Positions 24,404 to 33,840 of a stretch of DNA of 43,203 nt are shown one piece after another. How positions within the stretch are numbered: the stretch's first letter is position 1; each line of letters opens with the position of its first letter. The stretch is from assembly GCA_030748635.1 (NCBI GenBank), contig JASMLP010000180.1, forward strand, positions 1-43,203, read 5' to 3'. The notes below the pieces were generated by a model. It was given only the letters and a program-made list of their open reading frames with translations, was not told the origin of the DNA and did not search any database. Made by a program: the position numbers and the translations under genes. Source of the DNA: Planctomycetota bacterium. Its GTDB lineage: Bacteria > Planctomycetota > JACQVV01 > JASMLP01.

Positions 24404-26064
24404 GAGCCTGTTTCTTCAGATTGGGGGGGTAAATCTTCTGTACGGTGACGTTTGCCGGAGAGCTTGCTGACGTATTCGCCCAGGTCGATGTTGAGTCGCT
24501 TGATTCGGCGGCGCAGTGTGGGAGCGGTGCAGTCGCGGATTTTTGACACCGTTTTTTCTACGAGGTCGACGCGACCCGAAGCGTTTTTGTGAACGGCTGA
24601 GAGTGCGCGCATGATGTAATCACGCTCCCCGGATTCACCTCTCGCCTTGCGAACATCTTCGAGAGGTAGTTCGAAATTCTCCTCTGCGGCGGAGAGAGGC
24701 GGGGCATCTGTAACCTCTTCGGGCGCAAAATCCTCCACGCCCAGAATCGAGGATCGAGAGAGAAGGGCCGCACGTCCGATCACATGCTCTAACTCGCGTA
24801 CATTACCGTTCCAGCGGCGACGAGCAAGCGATTCGAGCGCGGCGGGACTGATCTCTGTCGCCCGGTTTTGACCCTCTGACGTCGGTTTGTCCAGAAAGTG
24901 ATGGGTCAAGAGAGGAATATCTTCTGTTCGTTCTCGCAGTGGTGGAATGGCCAGGGGGAGAACATTCAAACGGTAGTAGAGGTCTTCGCGGAAACTTCCT
25001 TGATCGACGAGAGCTTTGAGGATCTGGGATGTGGAGGCGATGACCCGGACATCGATGAGTTGGTTGGAACGGGAGCCTGCTGGTTGAATCAGTCGGTTTT
25101 GCAGGAAAGAGAGCAGTCTCGGTTGAATGGAAATGTCCATCTCGCCGATATCTTTCAGGTAAAGAGTTCCGCCCTCCGCCTGAAGGATAGCTCCGGATCG
25201 GTCCTGGCTGTTTTCTGGGGATGAGTCCACTTGTTCGCCGAAAAGTTGTTGTTCGAGTTCATGCCCCGGCTGACTCATGCAGGAGATGGTGATGAAGGGA
25301 CCATCGGAGCGATCACTCGCGTGATGAATCGCGTTTGCGATGCGAGTTTTGCCGGTACCGGTTTCGCCGTGGATGAGGATCGTGGCATCGGTATTGGCCA
25401 TGAGGCGGATCTGATCGAACAACTCGATCATTTTTGGTGAGTGACCCAGAAGGCCGTGGAACGATTCCTGGTCAGGCTTGCCTTTCTCCTGGATCGTCTG
25501 GAGGTGTACTTTGTGAATGAGCGCGGTTTTCAGGTACGGAGTGACCACAGTCACGAATTCTTCCAGAAACTCGAGATCGTCCTGATTGAGAGTGCATTCG
25601 AGTGAACTGGATGCGAAAAGAAATGCGCCCACTTTCTCTTCGTGGATCAAGATGGGAATACATACAAAGCTGGCCAGCGACAGGTCGCGAACGCTCTGAG
25701 ACTTGGAGAATCGGTCGTCGGTATACGCGTCTTGCGAGAGGATCGAGCAGCCACTGTTGATCACTTCATCGACAATCGATCGGGAGAATTCGTATTTGTC
25801 TACCTGCTTGGATTCGGACCAACCCGCTTCCGCTTCATAGCGCTCTTCATCGGTACGAATGATTAGCAAAGCTCTGTCGATTCGTTTGTCTCCGCCCGAG
25901 AGATCGTCCAGAGTGATCTCGGACAGAGCCAGTTCGAGGATTTTGTCAAAGGAGGCTCCGAGATCGTAATCCCAGTCAATGCGTTGTAGAAGATAGAACG
26001 CGTCCAGGGCCTTTCGAATGCGGCCGAGTGCGGCTCGTCGCCTTCTCTCGATACGGCTATTCAA
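24400..26064 (-). CDS. GAF/AAA+ enhancer-binding-protein-like regulator lacking GAFTGA
   Basis: 554 aa from TTG 26064, with AAAGGA eight bases upstream. Residues 20-185 form a GAF-like sensor domain. The AAA+ domain has Walker A 'GETGTGKT' (233-240) and the sensor/arginine region 'SFREDLYYRLNVLPL'. Where NtrC-family proteins have the sigma-54-contacting GAFTGA loop there is DSSPEN, with about the same spacing after 'LFG'. Walker B, normally LFLDE, is LYLKD. So contact with sigma-54 is unlikely and ATP hydrolysis may be weak. The C terminus ends in a Fis-like helix 'TLRRRIKRLNI'. It may act as a sigma-54-independent, TyrR-like regulator, or as a ligand sensor. The gene starts 21 bp after the kinase/TPR gene and is coupled to the dehydrogenase. 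Confidence 0.88.
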   Translation of the reverse strand: MNSRIERRRRAALGRIRKALDAFYLLQRIDWDYDLGASFDKILELALSEITLDDLSGGDKRIDRALLIIRTDEERYEAEAGWSESKQVDKYEFSRSIVDEVINSGCSILSQDAYTDDRFSKSQSVRDLSLASFVCIPILIHEEKVGAFLFASSSLECTLNQDDLEFLEEFVTVVTPYLKTALIHKVHLQTIQEKGKPDQESFHGLLGHSPKMIELFDQIRLMANTDATILIHGETGTGKTRIANAIHHASDRSDGPFITISCMSQPGHELEQQLFGEQVDSSPENSQDRSGAILQAEGGTLYLKDIGEMDISIQPRLLSFLQNRLIQPAGSRSNQLIDVRVIASTSQILKALVDQGSFREDLYYRLNVLPLAIPPLRERTEDIPLLTHHFLDKPTSEGQNRATEISPAALESLARRRWNGNVRELEHVIGRAALLSRSSILGVEDFAPEEVTDAPPLSAAEENFELPLEDVRKARGESGERDYIMRALSAVHKNASGRVDLVEKTVSKIRDCTAPTLRRRIKRLNIDLGEYVSKLSGKRHRTEDLPPQSEETGS

Positions 26065-26085
26065 TGTACGAATCCTTTGGGTAAT

Positions 26086-29000
26086 TCATGATGGTCGTGT
26101 TTGCTTTTCAAGGGATCGAGAACGCATGGAACGTTCAAGGTCTCCCAGTTTCTGGTACAAATTAGCCGCGCGTGTATGTTGTTGGGAAGCCTCTTTCATC
26201 TCGTCCACTTCGGCGAGAAAAATGCCGTAATGATGGCATGTTCTGGCGACCCAGAGACTGGCTTCGAGGTTGGTGAAACGGGTCAGGCAGGTAGTGTACA
26301 GGTCTTCGGTCCGGTCGTCCCATTCACTTCCAAGGTTCGCGAAGGTTCTGGCAAGCTGCAAGTTACTTCGGCTTTCGTTGAAGACCTCCTGTTCCTCTCT
26401 CCAGATCGCCGCCGATTTTTGAAAATCTTGTTTTGCTTGATTCCAGTCGGAACTGGACATGGAGATCAGTCCGCGAGCATACCAGGTGTATGGGCAGGAG
26501 TCCTCGTCGGACACATTTTCGAGGCGCTTCAGGTAGATTCGGGAGCGTGTCTCTCGCACGGAGGATGGCCAATCCTCTCTTTCTTGGATCCACTCGACCG
26601 CCCAGGAGAAAAGTTGAAGGTGGATTCGGGACGGTTCCTGGGGTAAGGATCGGCGGGCACGGGTCAGGAATGAGAGAGTTTGTTTTTGATCCTGTTGAGC
26701 TGAAGAGAGTCGCGCCAGGAGCCAAAGGGCTTCGGCAAGTTCCTGAGAGTTTTTGGATCGTTCGGCTTGGGATCGGTACGACAGGAAGTGCGTTCTCGCC
26801 TCGTCCATATTCCCGAGAGATTCTGCTCGAAGGCCCAGGGCTCGATCCAGTGTGGGTAAGTAGGGAAGAGATATCTTCAGGCTATGTCTTCGCGCTCGTT
26901 CGTAATAACGATTGGCTCGAGGTATTTGGCCCAGCCTTTGATAGAGGTCTCCAATGCACACGCACACTCGCAAAAAGCCGATTCGATTGCCCGTCAATCG
27001 ATGAGTTTCCAGAGCCCTTCGAAGAAAACGTCTGGTCAGTCTCAAATCTCCTGTGCTCTGATGGACACGAGCAATCGAGTGATAGATGTCCGCTCGGTGG
27101 AAGATATCTGCGGTGCGTCGGGAGTAGGATAAACCTTGCTTCAAGAAGGCAAAGGCCTCCTCGATTTCCCCGCGCGCCCAGCAGATTCTTCCCAGATCGT
27201 GATAGACCGTTGCGACCCCGGTGAGAAGGTTGTGGGATATCTGTAGCTCCAGGCTTTTACGATAGAAGTGATTGGCTCGATCAAGCTCGCCTCGGTTGTG
27301 ATGGATGCGGCCACGGACATGAAGCATGTCTCCCATTTCGAGAGGGTGTTGATCAGGTCGTTCGAAGCGGGCTTTGAGAAGATTTTCTTCAGCCTGGTCG
27401 AGAACGGAGAGCGCCTCCTCCCATTTTTGGAGGAAGGCGAGCGAACGAGCCCGATTTCGGTCGATCTGTGCCACTAAATCGAAAGAGTCTGTGTTTCTGA
27501 TCTGATTCCTGGCTTTTTCGAGGTATTTCAGAGTGCGGGCGTGGTCGTCGGTGTACGAACTCATTCGAGCCAGAAGCAGAAGAGACTGAGCGCGGCGACG
27601 AGGTTCCTTTTCTAAATCGAGAGATGCCTGGAAATGCTGATGAGCGGATTCCGAATTTCCATACTGAAGATCCAGTGTCCCCAACTGATGGAGGCAGGAG
27701 GCGACAAGGTCGGGGCGATTCAGTTGCTCAGACTGACGAAGGGCCGTGTGGAGGTGTGTGCGGGCCTCCTGGTGGAATAGTTTTCGACGACTGGCCGCTT
27801 GAATGAGTGTTTCGATGCCTCTCAATGAGGGACCACTGTGAAGGTAGTAGTAGGCTACTTCACTCAGGTCGGCCTCGTCTTGGGTCAGGATTTCCGCTAT
27901 TCGTTGATGAATCTCCTGAGATGTTGAGCTGGGGATCTGTCGGATGAGGTGGGTTCGTATCGCGGCGGAATCGAATCGGTAACCCGAGATATTTTCCAAA
28001 CCGATTTCGGTACGCTGTAAAAGGGGGTATGCCCAGATAAACCGATTAAGCGCCTCTTCGATCTCCTCGAGGGATCGCTGGGTGAGAACCTGAGATATTC
28101 GTTGAGCTGTGACTTCCCTGGTCGCGTTCATCGCAGCCGCTACTTCCAGAACCTGGGTGTGAAAGTCGCTGAGAAATTCGAGGTAAGAGTCGACGAGTTG
28201 GCCGGTTCGAAGAGGAATGGGAAGGTGCTGGGTGGGACTTTCCCAGGTCCATCGAGCGTTTTGGTAGCGGAGTTGTCCTTCTCGGGCCAGAGTAATGAGC
28301 ATCTCATGAAGGTCGACCAGATCTCCTCGTTCCTGACCTAGCTTTCTGGATAGTTCCGAGATACCTGACCCGGATCCGAGAATACTTTCAATGAGCATAT
28401 TTCTGGAAGTGTCCGGCAGAGGGGCGATCGGGAGTATGGAGCCTCGTTCGTGATCCTGAATGTCTTTCGAAAGTTGAGAGATCGCTTGCTGGTTGGGGCC
28501 AGGGCAAGGAAGTCCATCCGTATCGGTCGAGAAATTAGCGGTGAGCAATATCCGAGAGGATCCGGCGTTGCGGAGAAAAAAGTGAAGAACTTCAAAAAGA
28601 AAGGACGGGGCTGTGTCCAGAGTGTCGAGATGAATCGAGAGGAGGGGGATGGGGGGCGTGAAGTCTCTTGCTGCGACCAAAAATTCTTTGAAAAACGCCA
28701 GGACAGAGTGGAGGGAACGAACCCGCTCTTCCTTGATGTGCGGAAAGGCTCCATCGGTACCTGGGTTGGCGACCGTCGATCGGGTGATTTCTTGCAAGAG
28801 AGAAAGAAATTGGTCGCCAATATCAGGACGCCGTTCTTCAAGAAGGCCGACCAGTTGGCGAAGAAACGATTGGAACTTTCTGGATGTGAGGGAAGACGAT
28901 TCGGCGAAGGAAATGCTATGGCAGAGGATCCCTTGTCGTTGCTGAAGGTGGCGGAATTCTTCCAGGAGTCGAGTCTTACCTGTTCGGGGTAGACCGGAAA

Positions 29001-29985
29001 CGAGCAGAAGGCGGGGGGAATCCGGCTGATTCTTCAGGATGGATTGTTGGGTGGAATGGAGGTTTTTGAGTTCCTGGCTTCTGCCAATGATCGGGGCGGA
29101 GAGAATCTGGTGATGAATCCGAGTCGTGGCATCTTCAAATGGATCGCAACATGTCCCTAACTCGTTTTCGATGCGGTCGCGAACGTCCTGGGCTCCGGCG
29201 GGGCGGTTGGAGGGCCGCTTGGAGAGCAAATCGAAGGTTAGATTTCGAAGCCAGAGTGGAATCGATTTTTTGTTTTTGCGAAAGGGAGGTACTTTCTGGT
29301 TGAGGTGTTTTGCCAAAATGTCCGAAAAATGCTCACCGACGAAAGGGAGTTCCCCTTCCAGGCAGCGATAGAGAATCACGCCGAGAGAATACAGGTCGCT
29401 TCGAGTGGTCGGTGTTTGAGAGTGGATGCACTCAGGAGCGAGGAAGTGAACACTGCCGGAAAAACTCTGAACCCTCTCTTTGGAAAAGGAGTAGGTGTCT
29501 TCCTCGCTGATGGCAGACTCCACGGTTCGAGCGAGGCCGAGGTCGATAATCTTGATTTCTGATCCTTGATGTTTTTCCGGATGAGTGACGATCAGGTTTC
29601 CTGGCTTCAAGTCGCCATGAACGATCTTGTTGGCATGGAGGAACTCCAGAACCCGGGCGACTTGGGCGAAAATCCGAGCGGTCTCCAGGGGATTCTTCTG
29701 CCGATCGCAATACGCGACGATCGTCTCGCCACGAACGAGCTCCATGGTGAAGTAGGGAAGCCCATTTTCGTCGAGACTGAATTCGTAGACCTGTGAAATC
29801 CCGGGGTGGTTTCCGAGTGTTCTGAGGCGTTCGAATTCGGACTCCAGAAGAGAGGGGGAGGCGTTGAGAAGACGTTTGAGCGCTAAAATTTCCCCGCTAT
29901 GCGCATCGGTGACTTCATAGACACAGCCCATTCCTCCTTGGCCGAGGGTACCCAGGATCTGATATCGCTTGTGGACCTGATCCAC
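26086..29985 (-). CDS. Ser/Thr kinase - ATPase (STAND-like) - TPR protein, 1299 aa
   Basis: GTG start at 29985. Residues 8-280 are a protein kinase domain with Gly loop 'LGQGGMGCVYE', a VAIK-type Lys ('ILALKRLL'), 'HGDLKPGN' (non-RD: Gly for Arg), 'DLG' for DFG, and 'SVHFLAPE'. From about 300 to 560 comes an NTPase domain with Walker A 'GLPRTGKTRLL' (about 331). From about 720 to 1290 there are many TPR-type repeats ('ARMSSYTDDHARTLKYLEKAR' and like units). This kinase-AAA-TPR layout is known in multidomain signalling kinases of myxobacteria and planctomycetes. No membrane helix is seen, so it is cytosolic. The neighbours are an FHA protein upstream and an enhancer-binding-like regulator downstream. 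Confidence 0.92.
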   Translation of the reverse strand: MDQVHKRYQILGTLGQGGMGCVYEVTDAHSGEILALKRLLNASPSLLESEFERLRTLGNHPGISQVYEFSLDENGLPYFTMELVRGETIVAYCDRQKNPLETARIFAQVARVLEFLHANKIVHGDLKPGNLIVTHPEKHQGSEIKIIDLGLARTVESAISEEDTYSFSKERVQSFSGSVHFLAPECIHSQTPTTRSDLYSLGVILYRCLEGELPFVGEHFSDILAKHLNQKVPPFRKNKKSIPLWLRNLTFDLLSKRPSNRPAGAQDVRDRIENELGTCCDPFEDATTRIHHQILSAPIIGRSQELKNLHSTQQSILKNQPDSPRLLLVSGLPRTGKTRLLEEFRHLQQRQGILCHSISFAESSSLTSRKFQSFLRQLVGLLEERRPDIGDQFLSLLQEITRSTVANPGTDGAFPHIKEERVRSLHSVLAFFKEFLVAARDFTPPIPLLSIHLDTLDTAPSFLFEVLHFFLRNAGSSRILLTANFSTDTDGLPCPGPNQQAISQLSKDIQDHERGSILPIAPLPDTSRNMLIESILGSGSGISELSRKLGQERGDLVDLHEMLITLAREGQLRYQNARWTWESPTQHLPIPLRTGQLVDSYLEFLSDFHTQVLEVAAAMNATREVTAQRISQVLTQRSLEEIEEALNRFIWAYPLLQRTEIGLENISGYRFDSAAIRTHLIRQIPSSTSQEIHQRIAEILTQDEADLSEVAYYYLHSGPSLRGIETLIQAASRRKLFHQEARTHLHTALRQSEQLNRPDLVASCLHQLGTLDLQYGNSESAHQHFQASLDLEKEPRRRAQSLLLLARMSSYTDDHARTLKYLEKARNQIRNTDSFDLVAQIDRNRARSLAFLQKWEEALSVLDQAEENLLKARFERPDQHPLEMGDMLHVRGRIHHNRGELDRANHFYRKSLELQISHNLLTGVATVYHDLGRICWARGEIEEAFAFLKQGLSYSRRTADIFHRADIYHSIARVHQSTGDLRLTRRFLRRALETHRLTGNRIGFLRVCVCIGDLYQRLGQIPRANRYYERARRHSLKISLPYLPTLDRALGLRAESLGNMDEARTHFLSYRSQAERSKNSQELAEALWLLARLSSAQQDQKQTLSFLTRARRSLPQEPSRIHLQLFSWAVEWIQEREDWPSSVRETRSRIYLKRLENVSDEDSCPYTWYARGLISMSSSDWNQAKQDFQKSAAIWREEQEVFNESRSNLQLARTFANLGSEWDDRTEDLYTTCLTRFTNLEASLWVARTCHHYGIFLAEVDEMKEASQQHTRAANLYQKLGDLERSMRSRSLEKQTRPS

Positions 29986-30020
29986 GTGATAATCCAGCAG
30001 AATGGAGGACGAGAGGAGTA

Positions 30021-31199
30021 CTATTGCCCGTCAGTGAGTTCTTGAATTCGGGCTTGGGCCTGGCGGGTATATTGCGGCATTCCGAAATTTTCGATCTGAC
30101 GATAGAGACGAAGAGCCTCCTTTGGAGAGGCTTTGCTCGCTTTTTCCATCAACTGTTCGAAAGCGTTTCGTGCGGCGGTCTCAATCATGGCGATCTGGTC
30201 TCGAGCTTCGGGCCGAGTCGCCTGAAAGGGGAACAGAATTTCTCGTGCCCGAGCAAACCGATAATTTTTTACCTGGCGGTTTGATTCTTTCAGGGCCGTC
30301 GTCAAAGGATCTTCACTCTCTGGGATTTTTTGAGCCAACACCTGAACGGCTTTTTCCGCTTTGCGAGCGATTTGTGGGTGTTGGGAGCGGTATTCTGCAA
30401 TGAATGTAGCCAGACGCCCCCGCTTTTTGTGAATGTCATCGAGGTCTTCTTCTGGTAGACGAAGCAAAACTTGAAGGTGTTTGCCGACCGCGATTCGGTC
30501 TTGGGATTGGGTATGCGAGTCCCGTTGAGCAGTGATGAGATCAAGTAATTCACGGCCTTTTTTCGCCCAGGGGTTGGCATCGCTGGGAATGAGCTTGATG
30601 GCGTTGATCGCTTTGTCCCACTCCCCTTGCTCTAGATGAAAATTGGCCGATTCGTAAGCCTTGCGCCCTTTGTCATCTTTGGAGTTGAGAAAATTCTGTG
30701 AGAAGAAGACCAGTATGAAAATGGCAACGACAACACTTACACCATAAATGGCCATTTCAGCGCCAGAGCCAGACTTTTCTCGTCCGCGACGACGACGTAT
30801 CTTTTTTGTAGCCGTTCGGGTTTCGGTTCCAGCGTTGTCAGCATGACGAGATTCGTGACTTCGGTGCGCGGGTCGAGAGGGCGAGGAACTCGATTTGGAT
30901 TTCGGGCGGGCGAGGTCGGAGCTCTGGAACACAAGGGTGACATCTCCGACCTGGATTTCATCTCCATCGAGAAGGGAGTGCTGGTTAATGTCCTTCCCGT
31001 TGACCTGAGTCCCGTTGGAACTCTCCAGGTCGACGAGACGGAAGCCACCGCCCACCTTGCGGATTTCACAGTGGTTTCGGGATGACATGTGATCCCGGAT
31101 CGGAATGGTGCTTTTGCTAGAACGCCCGATGGTGATCAATTCCTCGGTTAGTTCGACGACTTTTTCACCTCGTTTGTCCGTGACGACGACTTTTGCCAT
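30021..31199 (-). CDS. FHA-domain membrane protein with TPR-like repeats
   Basis: 392 aa. The N-terminal FHA domain (about 18-95) carries the phosphothreonine-binding residues in 'IGRSSKSTI', 'SSRNHCEI' and 'SSNGTQVNG'. A Ser/Arg-rich linker and a basic patch ('KKIRRRRGREK') precede one membrane helix at about 150-168. The outer part is helical with TPR-like units ('FHLEQGEWDKAINAI'). It lies 35 bp upstream of the Ser/Thr kinase gene, so it is probably a receptor for a phosphorylated partner of that kinase. This is an inference from family function and order. Confidence 0.9.
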   Translation of the reverse strand: MAKVVVTDKRGEKVVELTEELITIGRSSKSTIPIRDHMSSRNHCEIRKVGGGFRLVDLESSNGTQVNGKDINQHSLLDGDEIQVGDVTLVFQSSDLARPKSKSSSSPSRPAHRSHESRHADNAGTETRTATKKIRRRRGREKSGSGAEMAIYGVSVVVAIFILVFFSQNFLNSKDDKGRKAYESANFHLEQGEWDKAINAIKLIPSDANPWAKKGRELLDLITAQRDSHTQSQDRIAVGKHLQVLLRLPEEDLDDIHKKRGRLATFIAEYRSQHPQIARKAEKAVQVLAQKIPESEDPLTTALKESNRQVKNYRFARAREILFPFQATRPEARDQIAMIETAARNAFEQLMEKASKASPKEALRLYRQIENFGMPQYTRQAQARIQELTDGQ

Positions 31200-31208
31200 G
31201 GGGATTCG

Positions 31209-32231
31209 CTATTTCCTGAGGATCATGCGGATGGGAATAGAAATTTCGGGTCGCTCCTGGCTGCTGGTGAGAAGAATCAGCGTTCCTCGAATTCTGGATG
31301 TTTTTGGAGGAAGTTTCTCGGGTGCAGCCAACCGGACTATGATTTCGAACTGATGGCCAGCTTTCAAGGTCCGGGTTTCGAGTTCCAATCCCTCGAGGTC
31401 GGTACGAACCGAGTGGATGGTGATGGATTCGTCGTGGCTTCGTATGCCCAGAATCTTTTCACGACCGATGAATTCCGGGGTTCTTTCCAAGATCCCCATA
31501 TCGATCTTGGTCATGTCCAGTTCCACTCGTCCTTTGACCCTCGTGATGAGAAAAATTCGAAAAACCGGGTTTCGTGAGTAATTGGTGTGTACGTGAATAT
31601 GCCCTTCGATGAATCCGTAGGGGGCGTCAGGACGTAGCGAGACCTCGAGGGTGAATCGACCTCCGGGGTGATTGCCATTCGGTTCACTGATCCGGGTTTC
31701 GTAGGCTTTTTCGGTAGACTCTACTTTTTCGATCTTGAATCCCTTGAACGCGATGTTTTCCAGAACGATCGGTTGATTGGGGGTTTGACCCCGGTAGACC
31801 TCTCCAAAATAGATATAGGATCTGGAGAGTTTCACCTCGGGAACGACTTCTGCTTGCAGGTGGATGATGGATAGACCGTTGGGAGAACTCTGGTCGAATA
31901 TCTTGATGTAACCAGTCCACTTTCCTGTCCGACCGGTCGAGTCGAATTCGATCGATAGGGTACCGGTAGCTCCCGGCGCTAGAATGTGAGGTTTGGGGAC
32001 CGCGGCGGTACAACCACACGAAGTTTCGACTTTACGGATAGTTATCGAGGCGGAATCCGGGTTCTTGTAAGTGAAGGTGAACTTCTTTTTTTGTCCTTCG
32101 AGTACTCGGCCCAGGTCCATTCGAGTCCGATCGAATTCCAGCAGCGAGGTGTTCTGAGCCATCAATGAGTTCAGACTCAGGAGAGTGAGAACCAGCAAGA
32201 GGGCAAATAGAACTCGAAATGGACCGATCAA
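31209..32231 (-). CDS. DUF1573-family exported protein
   Basis: 340 aa from TTG 32231, which overlaps the stop of the cytochrome gene (TTGA) and has AAGGA seven bases upstream. A signal peptide comes first ('LLVLTLLSLNSLMAQ'). A DUF1573 Ig-like domain follows, with 'DLGRVLEG..KKFTF' and the hallmark 'VETSCGCTAA', then further beta-rich repeats ('YFGEVYRGQTPNQPIVLEN', 'IDMGILERTPEF'). Such proteins sit in the periplasm or envelope, and the SCGC pair may bind metal or form a disulfide. Function is unknown. It sits between the cytochrome and FHA genes with a 9-bp gap to the latter. Confidence 0.88.
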   Translation of the reverse strand: MIGPFRVLFALLLVLTLLSLNSLMAQNTSLLEFDRTRMDLGRVLEGQKKKFTFTYKNPDSASITIRKVETSCGCTAAVPKPHILAPGATGTLSIEFDSTGRTGKWTGYIKIFDQSSPNGLSIIHLQAEVVPEVKLSRSYIYFGEVYRGQTPNQPIVLENIAFKGFKIEKVESTEKAYETRISEPNGNHPGGRFTLEVSLRPDAPYGFIEGHIHVHTNYSRNPVFRIFLITRVKGRVELDMTKIDMGILERTPEFIGREKILGIRSHDESITIHSVRTDLEGLELETRTLKAGHQFEIIVRLAAPEKLPPKTSRIRGTLILLTSSQERPEISIPIRMILRK

Positions 32232-33592
32232 TGTTTGATCCTTTCGAAAAACGCTTTGAACTGAAAGTGCGGGGTTTGGGTCGAATTGTGGCACGTGCGG
32301 CAGGTCCGTTCTGCGACCGGTTTCATCGGATAGAGTCGCGGAGAATCTACATGTGATTGTCCAGGTCCGTGACAGGATTCGCATCCGACATGCAAAAGGT
32401 GTGGGGTTTTTTCTGGTGAGAGAAAACCTCCAGCATAGTGGAAACCGGTGGAGTGGCAAGGCGCACACTCGGGATCCCGGGCGTGATTTTCACGAGTTAG
32501 TATCTGGTATGCATGAGAGTGAGCGGATTTTTTCCAGGCCGAGAAGGCTGATTGGTGACAACTCTGGCAGGCTTGAGAACCGCTGTAACTCCCATTTGGA
32601 TGGGGCGGAGGAGAACGTCTTTCAAGAAGTTGCAGGTCGGACAGTCGGTCTTGGTATTCCTGAAGAAGGGACTCCATGCGAGTGCTCTTGTTCAGTTTCG
32701 CGTCGAGCGGTTTCAGATCCAGGGTGATGCCCTCAATTTTCTTGTTGGCGTCGAATTTGATCCGGGTAACCGCAAGATGTCTGCCCATGGTGCCGCTGGA
32801 GATCAACCGGGTAGAACCTTCACGAATTGGACGAAAGGTCGGGCTATCGGCGTCATGTCCGAAGAAGATCAGATCGATCTGGGGAATTTCACGCGCAATC
32901 CGGCGAGCTTCATCTTCTCCATCGTGCACCAGGGTGATGAGGATGTTGACTCGGGGTTTCAGCTTTTCAATAACCGGTCGTAGTGCGAGGACAGGATCTT
33001 CTATGGAAAGTGAATCCTGGACTCCGAGTTCGGGAATCGCGTTTTTGCCGATCACTGCGGTCAGGCCTACGGTGAGATTTTGGGGCTCTTTACCCAATGT
33101 GCGGGTTGTGAATTTTCGGAAATTATTTTGGCGACCTGCCACTTGGATATTGCTGCAGAGAATCTCGACTTGTTGGTCTTTACTCATCGCGAGGACACGA
33201 CTGGCTCCCTGAAAAAGATCTCCTGGGGCAAGCCCGAGGATACGAGTTCCGATTTGAGAGTAGGCGCGAATGAGGAATTCGGCTTTGATCGTGGACTGTA
33301 GGCCGGGTTCTCGGATGAATCCTCCTTTGTCCAGGAGGAGTGTTCTGGCTGGATTTTGCTTCGACAATGCGTCGATCAATGTGTCACGGCGACTGATGCC
33401 TCCTAATTGACCCGAACTGCAGCCACAGGGTTCCAGGACCCCCTGCGCGTCGCCACCGGCAAGGATGATGATTTCTTGGTGAGATGGATCGGCGCCGTGG
33501 AGGACGAGAGCGAAGACAAAAATGAGTACCCAGAGCAAGCACGAGAAGACCCAGCGATTTGGGACGTGGGTGAAGAGTGTGTGGGCTTTCAC
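32228..33592 (-). CDS. Tetrahaem c-type cytochrome with metallophosphoesterase-like N-terminal domain
   Basis: 454 aa from GTG 33592. A long N-terminal hydrophobic segment (about 14-33) is a signal anchor or signal peptide. Residues 40-310 resemble the 5'-nucleotidase/UshA metallophosphoesterase fold ('IILAGGDAQGVLEPCGCSS', 'IDLIFFGHDA', 'ISSGTMGRHLAV'), but several metal ligands look altered. The C-terminal part has four CxxCH haem sites at about 342, 376, 404 and 431, as in cytochrome c554-type proteins. It is therefore an exported multihaem electron carrier. Its redox partner cannot be identified here. It is translationally coupled to the DUF1573 gene. Confidence 0.88.
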   Translation of the reverse strand: MKAHTLFTHVPNRWVFSCLLWVLIFVFALVLHGADPSHQEIIILAGGDAQGVLEPCGCSSGQLGGISRRDTLIDALSKQNPARTLLLDKGGFIREPGLQSTIKAEFLIRAYSQIGTRILGLAPGDLFQGASRVLAMSKDQQVEILCSNIQVAGRQNNFRKFTTRTLGKEPQNLTVGLTAVIGKNAIPELGVQDSLSIEDPVLALRPVIEKLKPRVNILITLVHDGEDEARRIAREIPQIDLIFFGHDADSPTFRPIREGSTRLISSGTMGRHLAVTRIKFDANKKIEGITLDLKPLDAKLNKSTRMESLLQEYQDRLSDLQLLERRSPPPHPNGSYSGSQACQSCHQSAFSAWKKSAHSHAYQILTRENHARDPECAPCHSTGFHYAGGFLSPEKTPHLLHVGCESCHGPGQSHVDSPRLYPMKPVAERTCRTCHNSTQTPHFQFKAFFERIKH

Positions 33593-33606
33593 GATCGAGT
33601 GGAAAT

Positions 33607-33840
33607 CTATGAGTTTTCGGAGGGGTCCTCAGGGAGGGCCGATGGGGCATCCGCGAGATCTTCCAGGGTTGCGGGGCGGAGGATGCGGTAATCTTCCTGA
33701 AACCAGCGTCCCAGGTCGATGGTCTGACATCTTCGAGTGCAGAAGGGAAAGGTTTTTCGGAGCATGTCTCCCTCTCGAACAGGGAAGCTACGATTGCATA
33801 CCGGGCAATCGTGATGCTGGTTGGGAGAGTTCTTAATCAC
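33607..33840 (-). CDS. yacG: YacG-type zinc-ribbon protein (DNA gyrase inhibitor family)
   Basis: 77 aa from GTG 33840, overlapping the fmdB stop by 8 bp. The zinc site is 'CPVCNRSF' and 'FPFCTRRCQTIDLGRWFQEDYRI', the YacG family core. In E. coli YacG binds and inhibits DNA gyrase. The remaining C terminus is acidic. The open frame extends up to 33909, but the first 23 residues of that version are the FmdB tail in another frame. Confidence 0.88.
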   Translation of the reverse strand: MIKNSPNQHHDCPVCNRSFPVREGDMLRKTFPFCTRRCQTIDLGRWFQEDYRILRPATLEDLADAPSALPEDPSENS

